DNA from: Acidimicrobiales bacterium | Lineage (GTDB): Bacteria; Actinomycetota; Acidimicrobiia; Acidimicrobiales; SZUA-35 | DNA length: 64,000 nucleotides | Direction of reading: 5' to 3' | Assembly: GCA_041394265.1 (NCBI GenBank) | Contig: JAWKIO010000006.1 | Span: 186,001-250,000, forward strand | Shown: positions 1 through 7,528 of the stretch, in pieces | Layout of the letters: the number at the start of each line of letters is the position of its first letter | How positions within the stretch are numbered: position 1 is the stretch's first letter | Position numbers and translations under genes: made by a program | The notes under the pieces: generated by a model | What the model was told of the DNA's origin: nothing | The model's database searches: none | The model's input: the letters and a program-made list of their open reading frames with translations, nothing else

Positions 1-903
1 CCGTTGCTTGAGCCACACGAGTAGCGGCGAGGCAACGAAGATCGACGAATATGTTCCGGCGAGCAGGCCGATGAAGAGGGCCAGGGCAAAGTCCCGCAGG
101 GTCGCGCCCCCCAGGAACAGGCCGCCGATGACCAGCATCGACACCACCGGGAGCACCGTGGTGAGGGTGGTGTTGATCGAACGCATCAACACCTGGTTCA
201 TCGAGGTGTTGACGAGGTCGCTCAATTCCGCCGGCTTTCTACCGGTGTTCTCCGCCTCGTTCTCCTTCACCTTGTCGTAGACCACAACGGTGTCGTAGAG
301 CGAGTACCCCATGATCGTGAGCAGCGCGATCACCGTGGCGGGACTCACCTCGAAGCGCACGATCACGTACACCCCGGCGGTGAGCAGGAGGTCGTGGATC
401 ACCGCGACGATGGCACCGACGGCCATCTCCCACTCGAGCGTCAGCGAGAGGTAGACCGCCACGGCGATGAAGAACAGCACCAGGGCACGGAGTGCCTTGT
501 TGGTGATCTGATCGCCCCAGGTGGGGCCGACCTCGTTGATCGAGATCTCGTCGGCGGTGCGCCCGCTGACCTCGACCAGCTCGCTGATGATCTGGTCGGA
601 GTTGTCGAGCTGCTCGGCGCCGGTCTGCACCCGAACGTAGCTGTCGCCGTCGGCGTTCTCGATGATCTGGATACGGACGTCGGTCTCGGTGATCACACTT
701 CGTGCGGATTCCACCGTGACGTCGGCAGGCACCTGCACCTCGTAGATGCCGCCACCCTCGAAGTCGATGCTGAGGTTGAAGCCGACCACGACGATGAGGA
801 TCGCCGAGATCAGGCTGACCGCTCCGGCGAGCGGCAGGGTGAACTTCCACGATGGCCGGAAGTCGATGTTCGAGCTGTTGTTGAAGATGTCGCGCAGCGT
901 CAT
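1..903 (-). CDS. secF: SecF, Sec translocase accessory subunit (3' end outside window)
   Basis: Membrane subunit that with SecD uses the proton gradient to help preproteins through SecYEG. The reading frame is open for 301 codons and runs off the window start, so the C-terminus is missing. An N-terminal cytoplasmic stretch and first membrane segment are followed by the family motif IDFEGG at about residue 45, a periplasmic domain, and the membrane-domain motif YDTVVVYDKVKEN. The last visible residues (VWLKQR) resemble the usual end of the sixth helix, so little is lost. The ATG overlaps the secD stop by 4 bp (ATGA), indicating translational coupling. Identification is firm from motifs and from the yajC-secD-secF order. 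Confidence 0.95.
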   Translation of the reverse strand, partial: MTLRDIFNNSSNIDFRPSWKFTLPLAGAVSLISAILIVVVGFNLSIDFEGGGIYEVQVPADVTVESARSVITETDVRIQIIENADGDSYVRVQTGAEQLDNSDQIISELVEVSGRTADEISINEVGPTWGDQITNKALRALVLFFIAVAVYLSLTLEWEMAVGAIVAVIHDLLLTAGVYVIVRFEVSPATVIALLTIMGYSLYDTVVVYDKVKENEAENTGRKPAELSDLVNTSMNQVLMRSINTTLTTVLPVVSMLVIGGLFLGGATLRDFALALFIGLLAGTYSSIFVASPLLVWLKQR

Positions 904-2699
904 GACGAGCGTCCCTTCCGCTTGCCGGCCTTGGCACTCGAGGCATCGAGCCCTTCCGTCTGGCGGATACCCAGCAGTTTCGGATTGGCCACCACCGCCG
1001 GTCGCCGGGCAATCCACATGAGCGCCGGACGCATGAAGACATACGCCACGATCAGGTCGAGGAAGGTTGCGATGCCGAGGTAGAAGGCGAAACCACGCAC
1101 GGCGCCGACCGTGAGGAAGTAGAGCAGGCCGGCGGCGATGAGGCTCACCACATCGGCCTTCAAGATGGTGGAGATGGCCCCCTGGTAGGCCCGTTCGACC
1201 GCCGTGGTGAGCTTTCGGGCCTTGCCGTGGGCCACGGTGTCCTTCACGTTCTCGAAGTAGACGATGTTCGAGTCGGCCGAGACACCGATCGACACGATGA
1301 GCCCGACCACACCCGAGAGGGTGATGGCGAGCCCCCGGGTCTCACCGAGCCACGAGATGATGGTCCACAGCAGCATGAACGACATGACCAGGCCGCCGAT
1401 GGCGACCATGCCTGCGAGGCGGTAGTACCAGAGCAGGTAGAGCGCCACGATGGCGAGACCGATGAGGCCGGCGATGATGCCGGCTCGAAGAACGTCGTCG
1501 CCGATCGTGGCCGAGACGGTGCGGGTCTGCTGCGCTTCCAGCACGACCGGGAGGGCGCCGTAGTTCAGGACCAGCGCCAGGTTGCGGGCACTCACCTCAT
1601 CGAAGGAGCCGCTGATCTGGATCTGGTCGCGAGAGAAACTCGGCTGCTGGATGTTGGGCGCCGAGATCACCTTGCCGTCGAGGACGATGGCGAGACGACC
1701 CGAGGGGCAAACCAGGGGGTCAGGGCTCGAGACGTAGCACTTTGCCGCCGCGGCGTTGAACTGGTCGATGCCCTCGGCCCCCGACTTGAACACGGGGCTC
1801 ACCGACCAGGTCTGGAGCCCGTCGAAGCCGACGTCGGCCGACTCGAGGGTGTCGCCTCGAAGCAACGCTGGACCCAGACAGATCCGGTTGCCGTCGATGT
1901 CGTCGAGCACGACGTAGTCGTCGTAGAGGTCGGCCTCGGGCGGCGTGGTGCCATCGATCCCGCAGGCCGCGTCGACGGCAGCAATGAGCTGCTCCTGTTC
2001 GGGGGTCAGCTCGGTGACGGTCGTGTCGGTCGTTACCTCACCCTCGAGCGTCGTGTCGGTGGTGTCGTCGCCCGCGGCTTCGGACGTGGTCGTGGTCTCG
2101 TCGGTCGCGGAGGCCTCGGAGGTCGTGGTTTCGGCGACCGTGGTGGTCGTGGTCTCGCTCTGACGGCGGTACCGGGTGGCCGCCATGCCTTGCTCGTCGT
2201 CGGCCCCCGTCGTCGTGGTGTCGGATGCCGTCGTGGTGGTGGTCTCGTCGGTGGCCGTGGAGGTCTCGGTGGTGGTCTCGCCCTCGACCGTGGTGGAGGT
2301 CGAGTCTGCCTCGTCCTGCAACTGCTGCAGAATTTCGGGATCGATGGTGGGACCGAGGTCTTGGATCACCGGGCGGAACCGCAACTCGGCGGTCTGGCCA
2401 ACGAGATCGAGCGCACGCTGCTGCTCGTCGACACCGGGCAGGTCGACCACGATGGTCTGGCCCTGACGCGAAATCTCGGGCTCGGCGACACCGAGCGCGT
2501 CCACGCGCTCGCGGATGATCTCGAGCGTCTGGTCGAGGGTCTCCTCGCTGGCCGGCTCGGTGGGGGCATAGACGACCGACACACCGCCCTGGAGGTCGAG
2601 GCCCAGCAGCGGCTGGTTGCCCGCCACGACGGTGTAGACGATGCCGGCGATCGAGAGGGCGACGAGCCCGGTGGCACCGGTGAGTTTGGGAAGCGCCAT
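900..2699 (-). CDS. secD: SecD, Sec translocase accessory subunit with Thr-rich insertion
   Basis: Partner of SecF, 599 aa. The start MALPKL at 2699 places the first membrane helix at residues 7-27, followed by the family motif DLQGG at about 35-39 and the P1 domain. Six-helix transporter features lie near the C-terminus (GLIVSIGVSADSN, YFENVKD). Residues about 132-233 are a Thr/Glu/Asp/Ser-rich linker inside the periplasmic domain, absent from short SecD proteins; mycobacterial SecD carries a Pro-rich insert in a comparable place (from memory). Coupled to secF by a 4-bp overlap and follows yajC after 2 bp. A longer reading from 2798 would overlap yajC heavily and is unlikely. Confidence 0.95.
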   Translation of the reverse strand: MALPKLTGATGLVALSIAGIVYTVVAGNQPLLGLDLQGGVSVVYAPTEPASEETLDQTLEIIRERVDALGVAEPEISRQGQTIVVDLPGVDEQQRALDLVGQTAELRFRPVIQDLGPTIDPEILQQLQDEADSTSTTVEGETTTETSTATDETTTTTASDTTTTGADDEQGMAATRYRRQSETTTTTVAETTTSEASATDETTTTSEAAGDDTTDTTLEGEVTTDTTVTELTPEQEQLIAAVDAACGIDGTTPPEADLYDDYVVLDDIDGNRICLGPALLRGDTLESADVGFDGLQTWSVSPVFKSGAEGIDQFNAAAAKCYVSSPDPLVCPSGRLAIVLDGKVISAPNIQQPSFSRDQIQISGSFDEVSARNLALVLNYGALPVVLEAQQTRTVSATIGDDVLRAGIIAGLIGLAIVALYLLWYYRLAGMVAIGGLVMSFMLLWTIISWLGETRGLAITLSGVVGLIVSIGVSADSNIVYFENVKDTVAHGKARKLTTAVERAYQGAISTILKADVVSLIAAGLLYFLTVGAVRGFAFYLGIATFLDLIVAYVFMRPALMWIARRPAVVANPKLLGIRQTEGLDASSAKAGKRKGRSS

Positions 2700-2701
2700 G
2701 T

Positions 2702-2980
2702 TCAGCTTTCTGCTTTGTCTGCAGCGTCGGTGACCAATCGGCTGGCGATGGCCGACCGTGACACCTTCAGCTCGACGTTTGGCGCGACTTCGAGCCACAC
2801 CACGTTGTTCTCGAGCTCGGAGATGAAGCCGTGGATGCCGCTCTCGAGGACGACCTCGTCGCCGACGCTGAGCGCGGCGAGCAGCTCGCGGGTGGCCTTC
2901 TGGCGCCGCTGCTGCGGGAGCAGCACGAGAACATAGAAGATGGCGATGATGCCGGCATAGATGGCAAGGGTGGCGTACAA
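2702..2980 (-). CDS. yajC: YajC, Sec translocon accessory protein
   Basis: Small single-pass protein, 92 aa, associated with SecDF. One N-terminal membrane helix (about residues 4-22) is followed by the typical basic stretch LLPQQRRQK and the conserved block SVGDEVVLESGIHG seen in YajC proteins. The start is TTG at 2980, chosen because a strong Shine-Dalgarno GGAGGT (2987-2992) lies 6 nt upstream and no ATG or GTG fits. A TAGCGT box at 3002-3007 could be the -10 of a yajC-secD-secF unit. The 98-bp gap after tgt suggests this unit can be transcribed separately from ruv-queA-tgt. Confidence 0.93.
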   Translation of the reverse strand: MYATLAIYAGIIAIFYVLVLLPQQRRQKATRELLAALSVGDEVVLESGIHGFISELENNVVWLEVAPNVELKVSRSAIASRLVTDAADKAES

Positions 2981-3001
2981 GGCAAGACCTCCAGCCGAGG
3001 A

Positions 3002-3007
3002 ACGCTA
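3002..3007 (-). promoter_or_regulatory. putative -10 box of the yajC-secD-secF unit
   Basis: TAGCGT on the minus strand, matching TANNNT. It lies about 21 nt upstream of the yajC TTG, leaving room for a short leader that holds the GGAGGT ribosome binding site. No clear -35 is visible. Confidence 0.4.
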
Positions 3008-3039
3008 GCGGCTACGACCTCGGGACCGGTGCCACTGAC

Positions 3040-3084
3040 CTAGATGTGCCAGTCTCAGATGTGTCAGCCTCGGATACATCAGCT
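3040..3084. repeat. three degenerate 15-bp tandem units at the tgt 3' end
   Basis: Units at 3040-3054, 3055-3069 and 3070-3084 share the pattern (t)c.gat.tg.cag.c with several mismatches. The last unit covers the tgt stop codon, so the array fills the tgt-yajC gap and reaches into the gene end. The period equals that of the queA tail repeat 1.1 kb away, but the sequence is unrelated. Confidence 0.45.
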
Positions 3085-4167
3085 CCAGGTGGCCCAGATC
3101 TCGGCCCGCAACGCCTCGAAGGTACCGGTGGCGATGGCCGCACGCATTCGGTCGGTGAGGTGGGCGAGGTAGGCGAGGTTGTGGAGCGAGATGATCCGGC
3201 CCGCGGTCGGCTCGTTGGTGACCAGGAGGTGTCGGAGGTAGGCCCGGGAGTACCGCCCCGACAAATCGTGTTGGAAGCCGGGGTCGATCGGGCCGTCGTC
3301 GCGGGCGAACTTGAGGTTCTTCAGGTTGAGTCGACCTTGCGTGGTCAGTGCCGTCCCGTGCCGGGCCAGCCTGGTGGGTAGCACGCAGTCGAACATGTCG
3401 ATGCCATGCGCGACGGCCTCGACGAGGCCGATCGGGTCGCCGATGCCCATGAAGTAGCGGGGCTGATCGGCGGGAAGGTGCGCCATGGCGGCGGCGAGCG
3501 CCGGCAGCATCTCGTCACGGGACTCTCCGACCGACAACCCGCCAACGGCGTAGCCGTCGAAGCCGATCTCGACGGTCCGTTTCGCGGAGTCCTCCCGCAG
3601 CTCGACGTCGGTGCCTCCCTGCACGATGCCGAACTGTGACTGGTCGGCCCTGGTGTGGGCCGCCTTGGACCGTTCCGCCCACCGCAGGGTGCGTTCGAGG
3701 GCGTCGACCTGGACCTGGCGAGGCGACGGCAGCGGCGGCACGACGTCGAGGACCATGGCGATGTCGGCCCCCAGCTGTTCCTGCACCTTGACCGAACGCT
3801 CGGGCGAGAGTTCGACGTAGCTCCCGTCGTAAACCGAGCGGAACCGAGCGTGATCCTCGGTCACCTTCGGTTCGAGACTGAACACCTGATAGCCGCCCGA
3901 GTCGGTCAGCATGTGACCCGACCAGTCCATGAACCGGTGCAGGCCGCCGAGCTCCTCGATCAGATCGCCACCGGGGCGTTCCATGAGGTGATACGTGTTG
4001 CCGAGGACGATCGGCGGGCCGAGTCGGTCGAGGTCGCCGGTATCGAGCGTCTTCACCGCACCACGGGTGCCGACCGGCATGAAGACCGGCGTGGCGATCT
4101 CGCCCCGATGGTTGCTCATCCGCCCGGCACGGGCGTGGCCGTCGGTGTGGTCGATGACGATCTTCAT
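3079..4167 (-). CDS. tgt: queuine/preQ1 tRNA-ribosyltransferase Tgt lacking its zinc cysteines
   Basis: Exchanges guanine 34 of GUN-anticodon tRNAs for preQ1 in the queuosine pathway; 362 aa, normal length. Seen: base-pocket DSGGYQVFSL (about 90-100), IVQGG, GGLSVGES, and nucleophile region DMFDCVLPTR. Odd: the C-terminal site that is normally CxCxxC followed by His reads DPGFQHDLSGRYSRAYLRHL, so all three cysteines are replaced by Phe, His and Ser while the distant His (SLHN) remains. The Asp-Glu-Cys triplet of preQ1 enzymes is Asp-Val-Val here, and TRNARNG is TRLARHG. The ATG overlaps the queA stop by 4 bp, so the queuosine role is well supported by context. Confidence 0.92.
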   Translation of the reverse strand: MKIVIDHTDGHARAGRMSNHRGEIATPVFMPVGTRGAVKTLDTGDLDRLGPPIVLGNTYHLMERPGGDLIEELGGLHRFMDWSGHMLTDSGGYQVFSLEPKVTEDHARFRSVYDGSYVELSPERSVKVQEQLGADIAMVLDVVPPLPSPRQVQVDALERTLRWAERSKAAHTRADQSQFGIVQGGTDVELREDSAKRTVEIGFDGYAVGGLSVGESRDEMLPALAAAMAHLPADQPRYFMGIGDPIGLVEAVAHGIDMFDCVLPTRLARHGTALTTQGRLNLKNLKFARDDGPIDPGFQHDLSGRYSRAYLRHLLVTNEPTAGRIISLHNLAYLAHLTDRMRAAIATGTFEALRAEIWATWS

Positions 4168-5258
4168 GCGTCTGGCTCCTGGGTTGACTCCCGCTCGCTC
4201 GGCTGCCGCTCGATCGACTCGTGCTCGATCGACTCGCGCTCGATCGACTCGCGCTCGATCAACATGGCGTCACCAAAGCTCAGCATGCGGTAGCCCTCGG
4301 CGATCGCGGTGTCGTACAGCGCCCGCCACCGATCACCCATGAAGGCATCGACCAGCACGAGCAGCGACGAGCGAGGAACGTGGAAGTTGGTCATCAGAAC
4401 GTCGACGACCTGCCACGGGTAGCCACGGCTGATGAACAGGCTGGTGTCACCGGACAGTGCTCCGGTTGCGGCCACCGACTCGAGCGTGCGAACGACGGTG
4501 GTGCCGACCGCAACGACGCGTCGGGCACCACGAATGCGCTCCCACGTGTCGGGTTCGACCCGGTACTGCTCGGTGTGCATCGTGTGGTCGGCGACCTCGT
4601 CGGTGCTGATCGGGCGGAAGGTGCCGAGACCGACTCGCAGTTCTACCCGGGCGATGTCGACGCCACGATCGGCGAGCCGCCTCAGCACCTCGTCGGTCAG
4701 GTGGAGCCCCGCCGTCGGAGCTGCCACCGACCCGGGTTCGCGGGCGAAAACCGTCTGGTAGCGGTCGGGGTCGTCGAGCGGTTCGGTGATGTACGGCGGC
4801 AGCGGCATCTCGCCGACCCGGGTCATGAGGTCGTCGTCGTGCACGGTGACGACGCGCCGGCCGTCGTCGAGGACGTCATCGACCACGACCACTGGGGCCT
4901 CGTCGGTCGCACCCGGCACGAACAGCTCGGTGCCCGCCTTGACTCGCCGCCCCGGCCGGACGAGGGCTCGCCACTGGCGGTGATGGCCCGTCGGTTCGAG
5001 CAGCAGGACCTCGACCGCCCCCTGCGTCGCCTTCACCAGGTGGAGCCGGGCCGGGAGCACCTTGGTGTCGTTGACCACGACCAGGTCGCCCGGCTGCAGG
5101 AGGTCGGGCAGGTCACGGACGATGTGATGATCGGCGGGCGTCGCCGGCCCCCGGTCGACGAGGAGGCGCGCTGCGTCGCGGGGTTCGGCCGGATGCTGGG
5201 CGATCGCGGTTGCGGGGAGTTCGTAGTCGAACCACGCAGTCTTCAAGGGGGCGCGCAC
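4164..5258 (-). CDS. queA: S-adenosylmethionine:tRNA ribosyltransferase-isomerase QueA
   Basis: Converts preQ1-tRNA to epoxyqueuosine-tRNA using the ribosyl part of SAM. Family blocks seen: FDYELP..IAQHP near the N-terminus, VVVNDTKVLPARL, PTAGLHLT, and FHVPRSSLLVLV towards the C-terminus, ending in the usual FGDAML. About 30 extra residues follow, built from ESIER-like 5-residue repeats. Start chosen as GTG 5258; a TTG at 5246 (MKTAWFDYELP) matches the family N-terminus slightly better and has a GGGGA about 12 nt upstream. Upstream readings to 5351 would overlap ruvB. The stop overlaps tgt by 4 bp. Confidence 0.94.
   Translation of the reverse strand: MRAPLKTAWFDYELPATAIAQHPAEPRDAARLLVDRGPATPADHHIVRDLPDLLQPGDLVVVNDTKVLPARLHLVKATQGAVEVLLLEPTGHHRQWRALVRPGRRVKAGTELFVPGATDEAPVVVVDDVLDDGRRVVTVHDDDLMTRVGEMPLPPYITEPLDDPDRYQTVFAREPGSVAAPTAGLHLTDEVLRRLADRGVDIARVELRVGLGTFRPISTDEVADHTMHTEQYRVEPDTWERIRGARRVVAVGTTVVRTLESVAATGALSGDTSLFISRGYPWQVVDVLMTNFHVPRSSLLVLVDAFMGDRWRALYDTAIAEGYRMLSFGDAMLIERESIERESIEHESIERQPSERESTQEPDA
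4193..4260. repeat. 15-bp tandem repeat in the queA 3' end
   Basis: Unit GCTCGATCGACTCGC: copies at 4208-4222 (one mismatch), 4223-4237, 4238-4252 and a partial at 4253-4260, preceded by a degenerate copy at 4193-4207. On the minus strand it encodes repeated Ser-Ile-Glu-Arg-Glu units beyond the normal end of QueA. Exact copies imply recent expansion by slippage; the number may vary between strains. Confidence 0.8.
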
Positions 5259-5266
5259 TTCCCCAG

Positions 5267-6331
5267 TCAATCGTCGCCGAGCAGTTCTTGCTGCCCGAGG
5301 CCTCCCGGGCGGTCGAGGTCGGCGGGTGGGGTGCGGCCGATGTGACGCCATGCCGCGGCGGTGGCAACTCGCCCGCGTGGGGTGCGAACAAGCAGGCCCT
5401 GCTGGATCAGGAACGGTTCGATCACGTCTTCGACCGTTTCGGTGGGCTCAGCGATGCTGATGGCCAGGGTCGACAGGCCGACGGGTCCACCGCCAAAGTG
5501 GCCGCAGAGGTTTTCGAGCAGTTGTCGGTCGACCTTGTCGAGGCCGAGTTCGTCGATGCCGAACAGGGCGAGGCCGTCGGATGCGCTCTCGGCGTCGACT
5601 CGCCCGTGGCTGCGGACCTCGGCATAGTCCTGGACTCGATGCAGCAGCCGGATGGCGATGCGGGGCGTTCCCCGGCTGCGTCGAGCGATCTCGTGCGCAC
5701 CTGGTTGATCGATCTGGACGTCTCGCAGAGCCGCCGCTCGCATGACGATGGCCTCGAGGTCGCTCGGTGAGTAGAACTCGAGCCGGAACGAGAACCCGAA
5801 GCGGTCACGCAGCGGACCGGTGATGAGGCCGGTGCGGGTGGTGGCCCCGACCATGGTGAAGGCCTCGAGCTCGAAACGGATGCTGCGGGCCGCCGGGCCC
5901 TTGCCGAGGAGGACGTCGATCTGGCGGTCCTCCATCGCCGGATACAGCACCTCTTCGACGGCCCGGGGCAACCGATGGATCTCGTCGATGAAGAGCACGT
6001 CGCCGGGTTCGAGCTTGGTGAGGATCGACGCGAGGTCGCCGGCGCGTTCGATGGCGGGACCGGAGGTGATGTGGAGGTGCGAGCCGAGTTCGTTGGCGAC
6101 GATGCCGGCCAGCGTGGTCTTGCCCAGGCCCGGTGGTCCGCCGAACAGCAGGTGGTCGGCCGCCGCACCCCGGAGGCGGGCGGCTTCGAGGATCACACTG
6201 AGGCGTTCCTTCAGCTCGGCCTGGCCGACGAACTCCTCCAGCATGCGGGGTCGGAGGCTCGACTCGTCGAGCACGCCGCCGGGCCGCTCCGGCTCTCGGG
6301 GCTCGGGCGCGATCCATTCGTCTCTCGGCAT
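5267..6331 (-). CDS. ruvB: RuvB, Holliday junction branch-migration motor ATPase
   Basis: AAA+ helicase that drives branch migration with RuvA; 354 aa. Seen: RPRMLEEFVGQ start block, Walker A GPPGLGKTT (about 64-72), Walker B LFIDEIHR, sensor 1 GATTR, arginine-finger region LRDRFG, and the C-terminal winged helix with GLSTLA and TPRGR. The ATG at 6331 follows the ruvA stop after 2 bp. Part of the ruvC-ruvA-ruvB-queA-tgt transcription unit; queA begins 8-20 bp after its stop. Confidence 0.97.
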   Translation of the reverse strand: MPRDEWIAPEPREPERPGGVLDESSLRPRMLEEFVGQAELKERLSVILEAARLRGAAADHLLFGGPPGLGKTTLAGIVANELGSHLHITSGPAIERAGDLASILTKLEPGDVLFIDEIHRLPRAVEEVLYPAMEDRQIDVLLGKGPAARSIRFELEAFTMVGATTRTGLITGPLRDRFGFSFRLEFYSPSDLEAIVMRAAALRDVQIDQPGAHEIARRSRGTPRIAIRLLHRVQDYAEVRSHGRVDAESASDGLALFGIDELGLDKVDRQLLENLCGHFGGGPVGLSTLAISIAEPTETVEDVIEPFLIQQGLLVRTPRGRVATAAAWRHIGRTPPADLDRPGGLGQQELLGDD

Positions 6332-6333
6332 GA

Positions 6334-6981
6334 TCAGGCTCCTGCCAACGCCCGCAGCGCCAGCTTGAGCAGGACGCCCGAGTCGTCACCAGCGGCATCG
6401 ATCTGTTCCGCCGTGAGCGACTTCGTGGCCTGGGCTACCTCGTCGGCGCCGTAGCCGAGGCTGGCGAGCGCTTCGCGGACATCGGCGAGCGCACCGCCAC
6501 CTGCGCCGGCCGCAGCTGCGACTGCTGGTGCACCGCCACCGTCGAGCACCGGCAGCACCAAACTCGATTTGAGATCGACGAGGAGCCGCTGGGCGGTCTT
6601 CTTGCCCACGCCCGGCACGGTGCACAGGGCGTCGATGTCGTCGTCGTTCAGCACCTGGGCCAGCGCACCGGGATCGAAGGTGGCGATGATCGCCAAGGCC
6701 AACGCCGGGCCGACCTTGTGGGCGGCGAGCAGGCTCTCGAAGGCGAGCCGCTCGTCTTTGGTGACGAACCCGAAGAGGCGCTGGTCGGCCTCCCAGAAAT
6801 GGTGATGGATGTGCAGCACGACCGACTGGCCGGGCTCGAACGCCGCCGCGGTGGCCGGCGTGACCGTGACCCGGTAGCCCAACCCGCCGGTGTCGCCGGA
6901 GGTGTCGACGATGACCTCGGCACCCGACCCGGCAAGGTGATGCTCTCGTTCGACGATGCGTCCGCGGAGGAGTCCGATCAC
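6334..6981 (-). CDS. ruvA: RuvA, Holliday junction DNA-binding subunit
   Basis: Tetrameric protein that binds four-way junctions and loads RuvB; 215 aa from the chosen start. N-terminal OB fold begins VIGLLRG; helix-hairpin-helix motifs VGPALA and VPGVGKKTAQRL lie near residues 85 and 115; a Gly/Ala-rich linker (about 145-165) leads to the C-terminal domain III that contacts RuvB (ADVREALASLGY). The GTG at 6981 is chosen because it fits the family N-terminus, overlaps the ruvC stop by 4 bp (GTGA), and has GAAGGG 7 nt upstream. A reading extended to 7041 adds 20 basic residues of non-family sequence. Confidence 0.95.
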   Translation of the reverse strand: MIGLLRGRIVEREHHLAGSGAEVIVDTSGDTGGLGYRVTVTPATAAAFEPGQSVVLHIHHHFWEADQRLFGFVTKDERLAFESLLAAHKVGPALALAIIATFDPGALAQVLNDDDIDALCTVPGVGKKTAQRLLVDLKSSLVLPVLDGGGAPAVAAAAGAGGGALADVREALASLGYGADEVAQATKSLTAEQIDAAGDDSGVLLKLALRALAGA

Positions 6982-7490
6982 GTGGTTGCCCTTCGCTCGT
7001 TGAGGGGGTGGAGTCCGGTGGGGTCGTGCGCGAGGTGGCACAGTGCGAGTGCCGCCGCGTCGGCGGCGTCGGCTGGCTGCGGAGCAGCGGGCAGACCGAG
7101 GAGGGTCTTCACCATGGTGGCGACCATCGCCTTGTCGGCGCGGCCGTCGCCGGTGACCGCGGCCTTGATCTGGTTCGGCGAATACTCGACCACGGGGACA
7201 CCACGGATCGCACCCTCGCTCATCGCAAGCCCGGCTGCCTGGGCGACCCCGACGGCACTGTGCAGGTTGTTCTGGAAGAACAACCGCTCGACGGCCAGCA
7301 CGCCCGGACGGAACTCCTCGAACAGCAGGGCGAACTCGCGGCGGAGTTCGGCAAGTCGCAGCGGTGTGGTGAGATCACGATCGGTCGTGATCACGCCAAG
7401 CGAGATGGCACGACCGCCGCCGCGACGGCCGGGTTCGATCACCGCATACCCACAACGGGTCAGACCGGGGTCGATTCCGAGCACGAACAT
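6978..7490 (-). CDS. ruvC: RuvC, Holliday junction resolvase
   Basis: Endonuclease that resolves Holliday junctions; 170 aa. The four acidic catalytic residues are present: Asp in LGIDPGLT (residue 7), Glu in AVERLFFQNN, and the two Asp of the DAADAAALALCH block near 140. First gene of the ruvC-ruvA-ruvB-queA-tgt unit. A TACGGT box 7 nt before the ATG and no Shine-Dalgarno indicate a leaderless mRNA; the promoter faces that of the divergent P450. Confidence 0.96.
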   Translation of the reverse strand: MFVLGIDPGLTRCGYAVIEPGRRGGGRAISLGVITTDRDLTTPLRLAELRREFALLFEEFRPGVLAVERLFFQNNLHSAVGVAQAAGLAMSEGAIRGVPVVEYSPNQIKAAVTGDGRADKAMVATMVKTLLGLPAAPQPADAADAAALALCHLAHDPTGLHPLNERRATT

Positions 7491-7497
7491 TTGTACG

Positions 7498-7503
7498 ACC
7501 GTA
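7498..7503 (-). promoter_or_regulatory. -10 box of leaderless ruvC transcript
   Basis: TACGGT (minus strand) with 7 nt to the ruvC ATG at 7490. The spacing puts the transcription start on or next to the ATG. Confidence 0.55.
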
Positions 7504-7515
7504 GCCGACCTGCAC

Positions 7516-7521
7516 TAGCTT
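7516..7521 (+). promoter_or_regulatory. -10 box of leaderless P450 transcript
   Basis: TAGCTT with 7 nt to the ATG at 7529 and no Shine-Dalgarno between. Only 12 nt separate it from the ruvC -10, so the two promoters must share polymerase space. Confidence 0.5.
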
Positions 7522-7528
7522 CACGCTC

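Noticed and set aside
1227..2936. 569-codon open frame on the plus strand opposite secD/yajC
   Set aside because: It mirrors secD in antisense; the product is Arg/Gly/Val-rich low complexity without family motifs, typical of GC-rich shadow frames.
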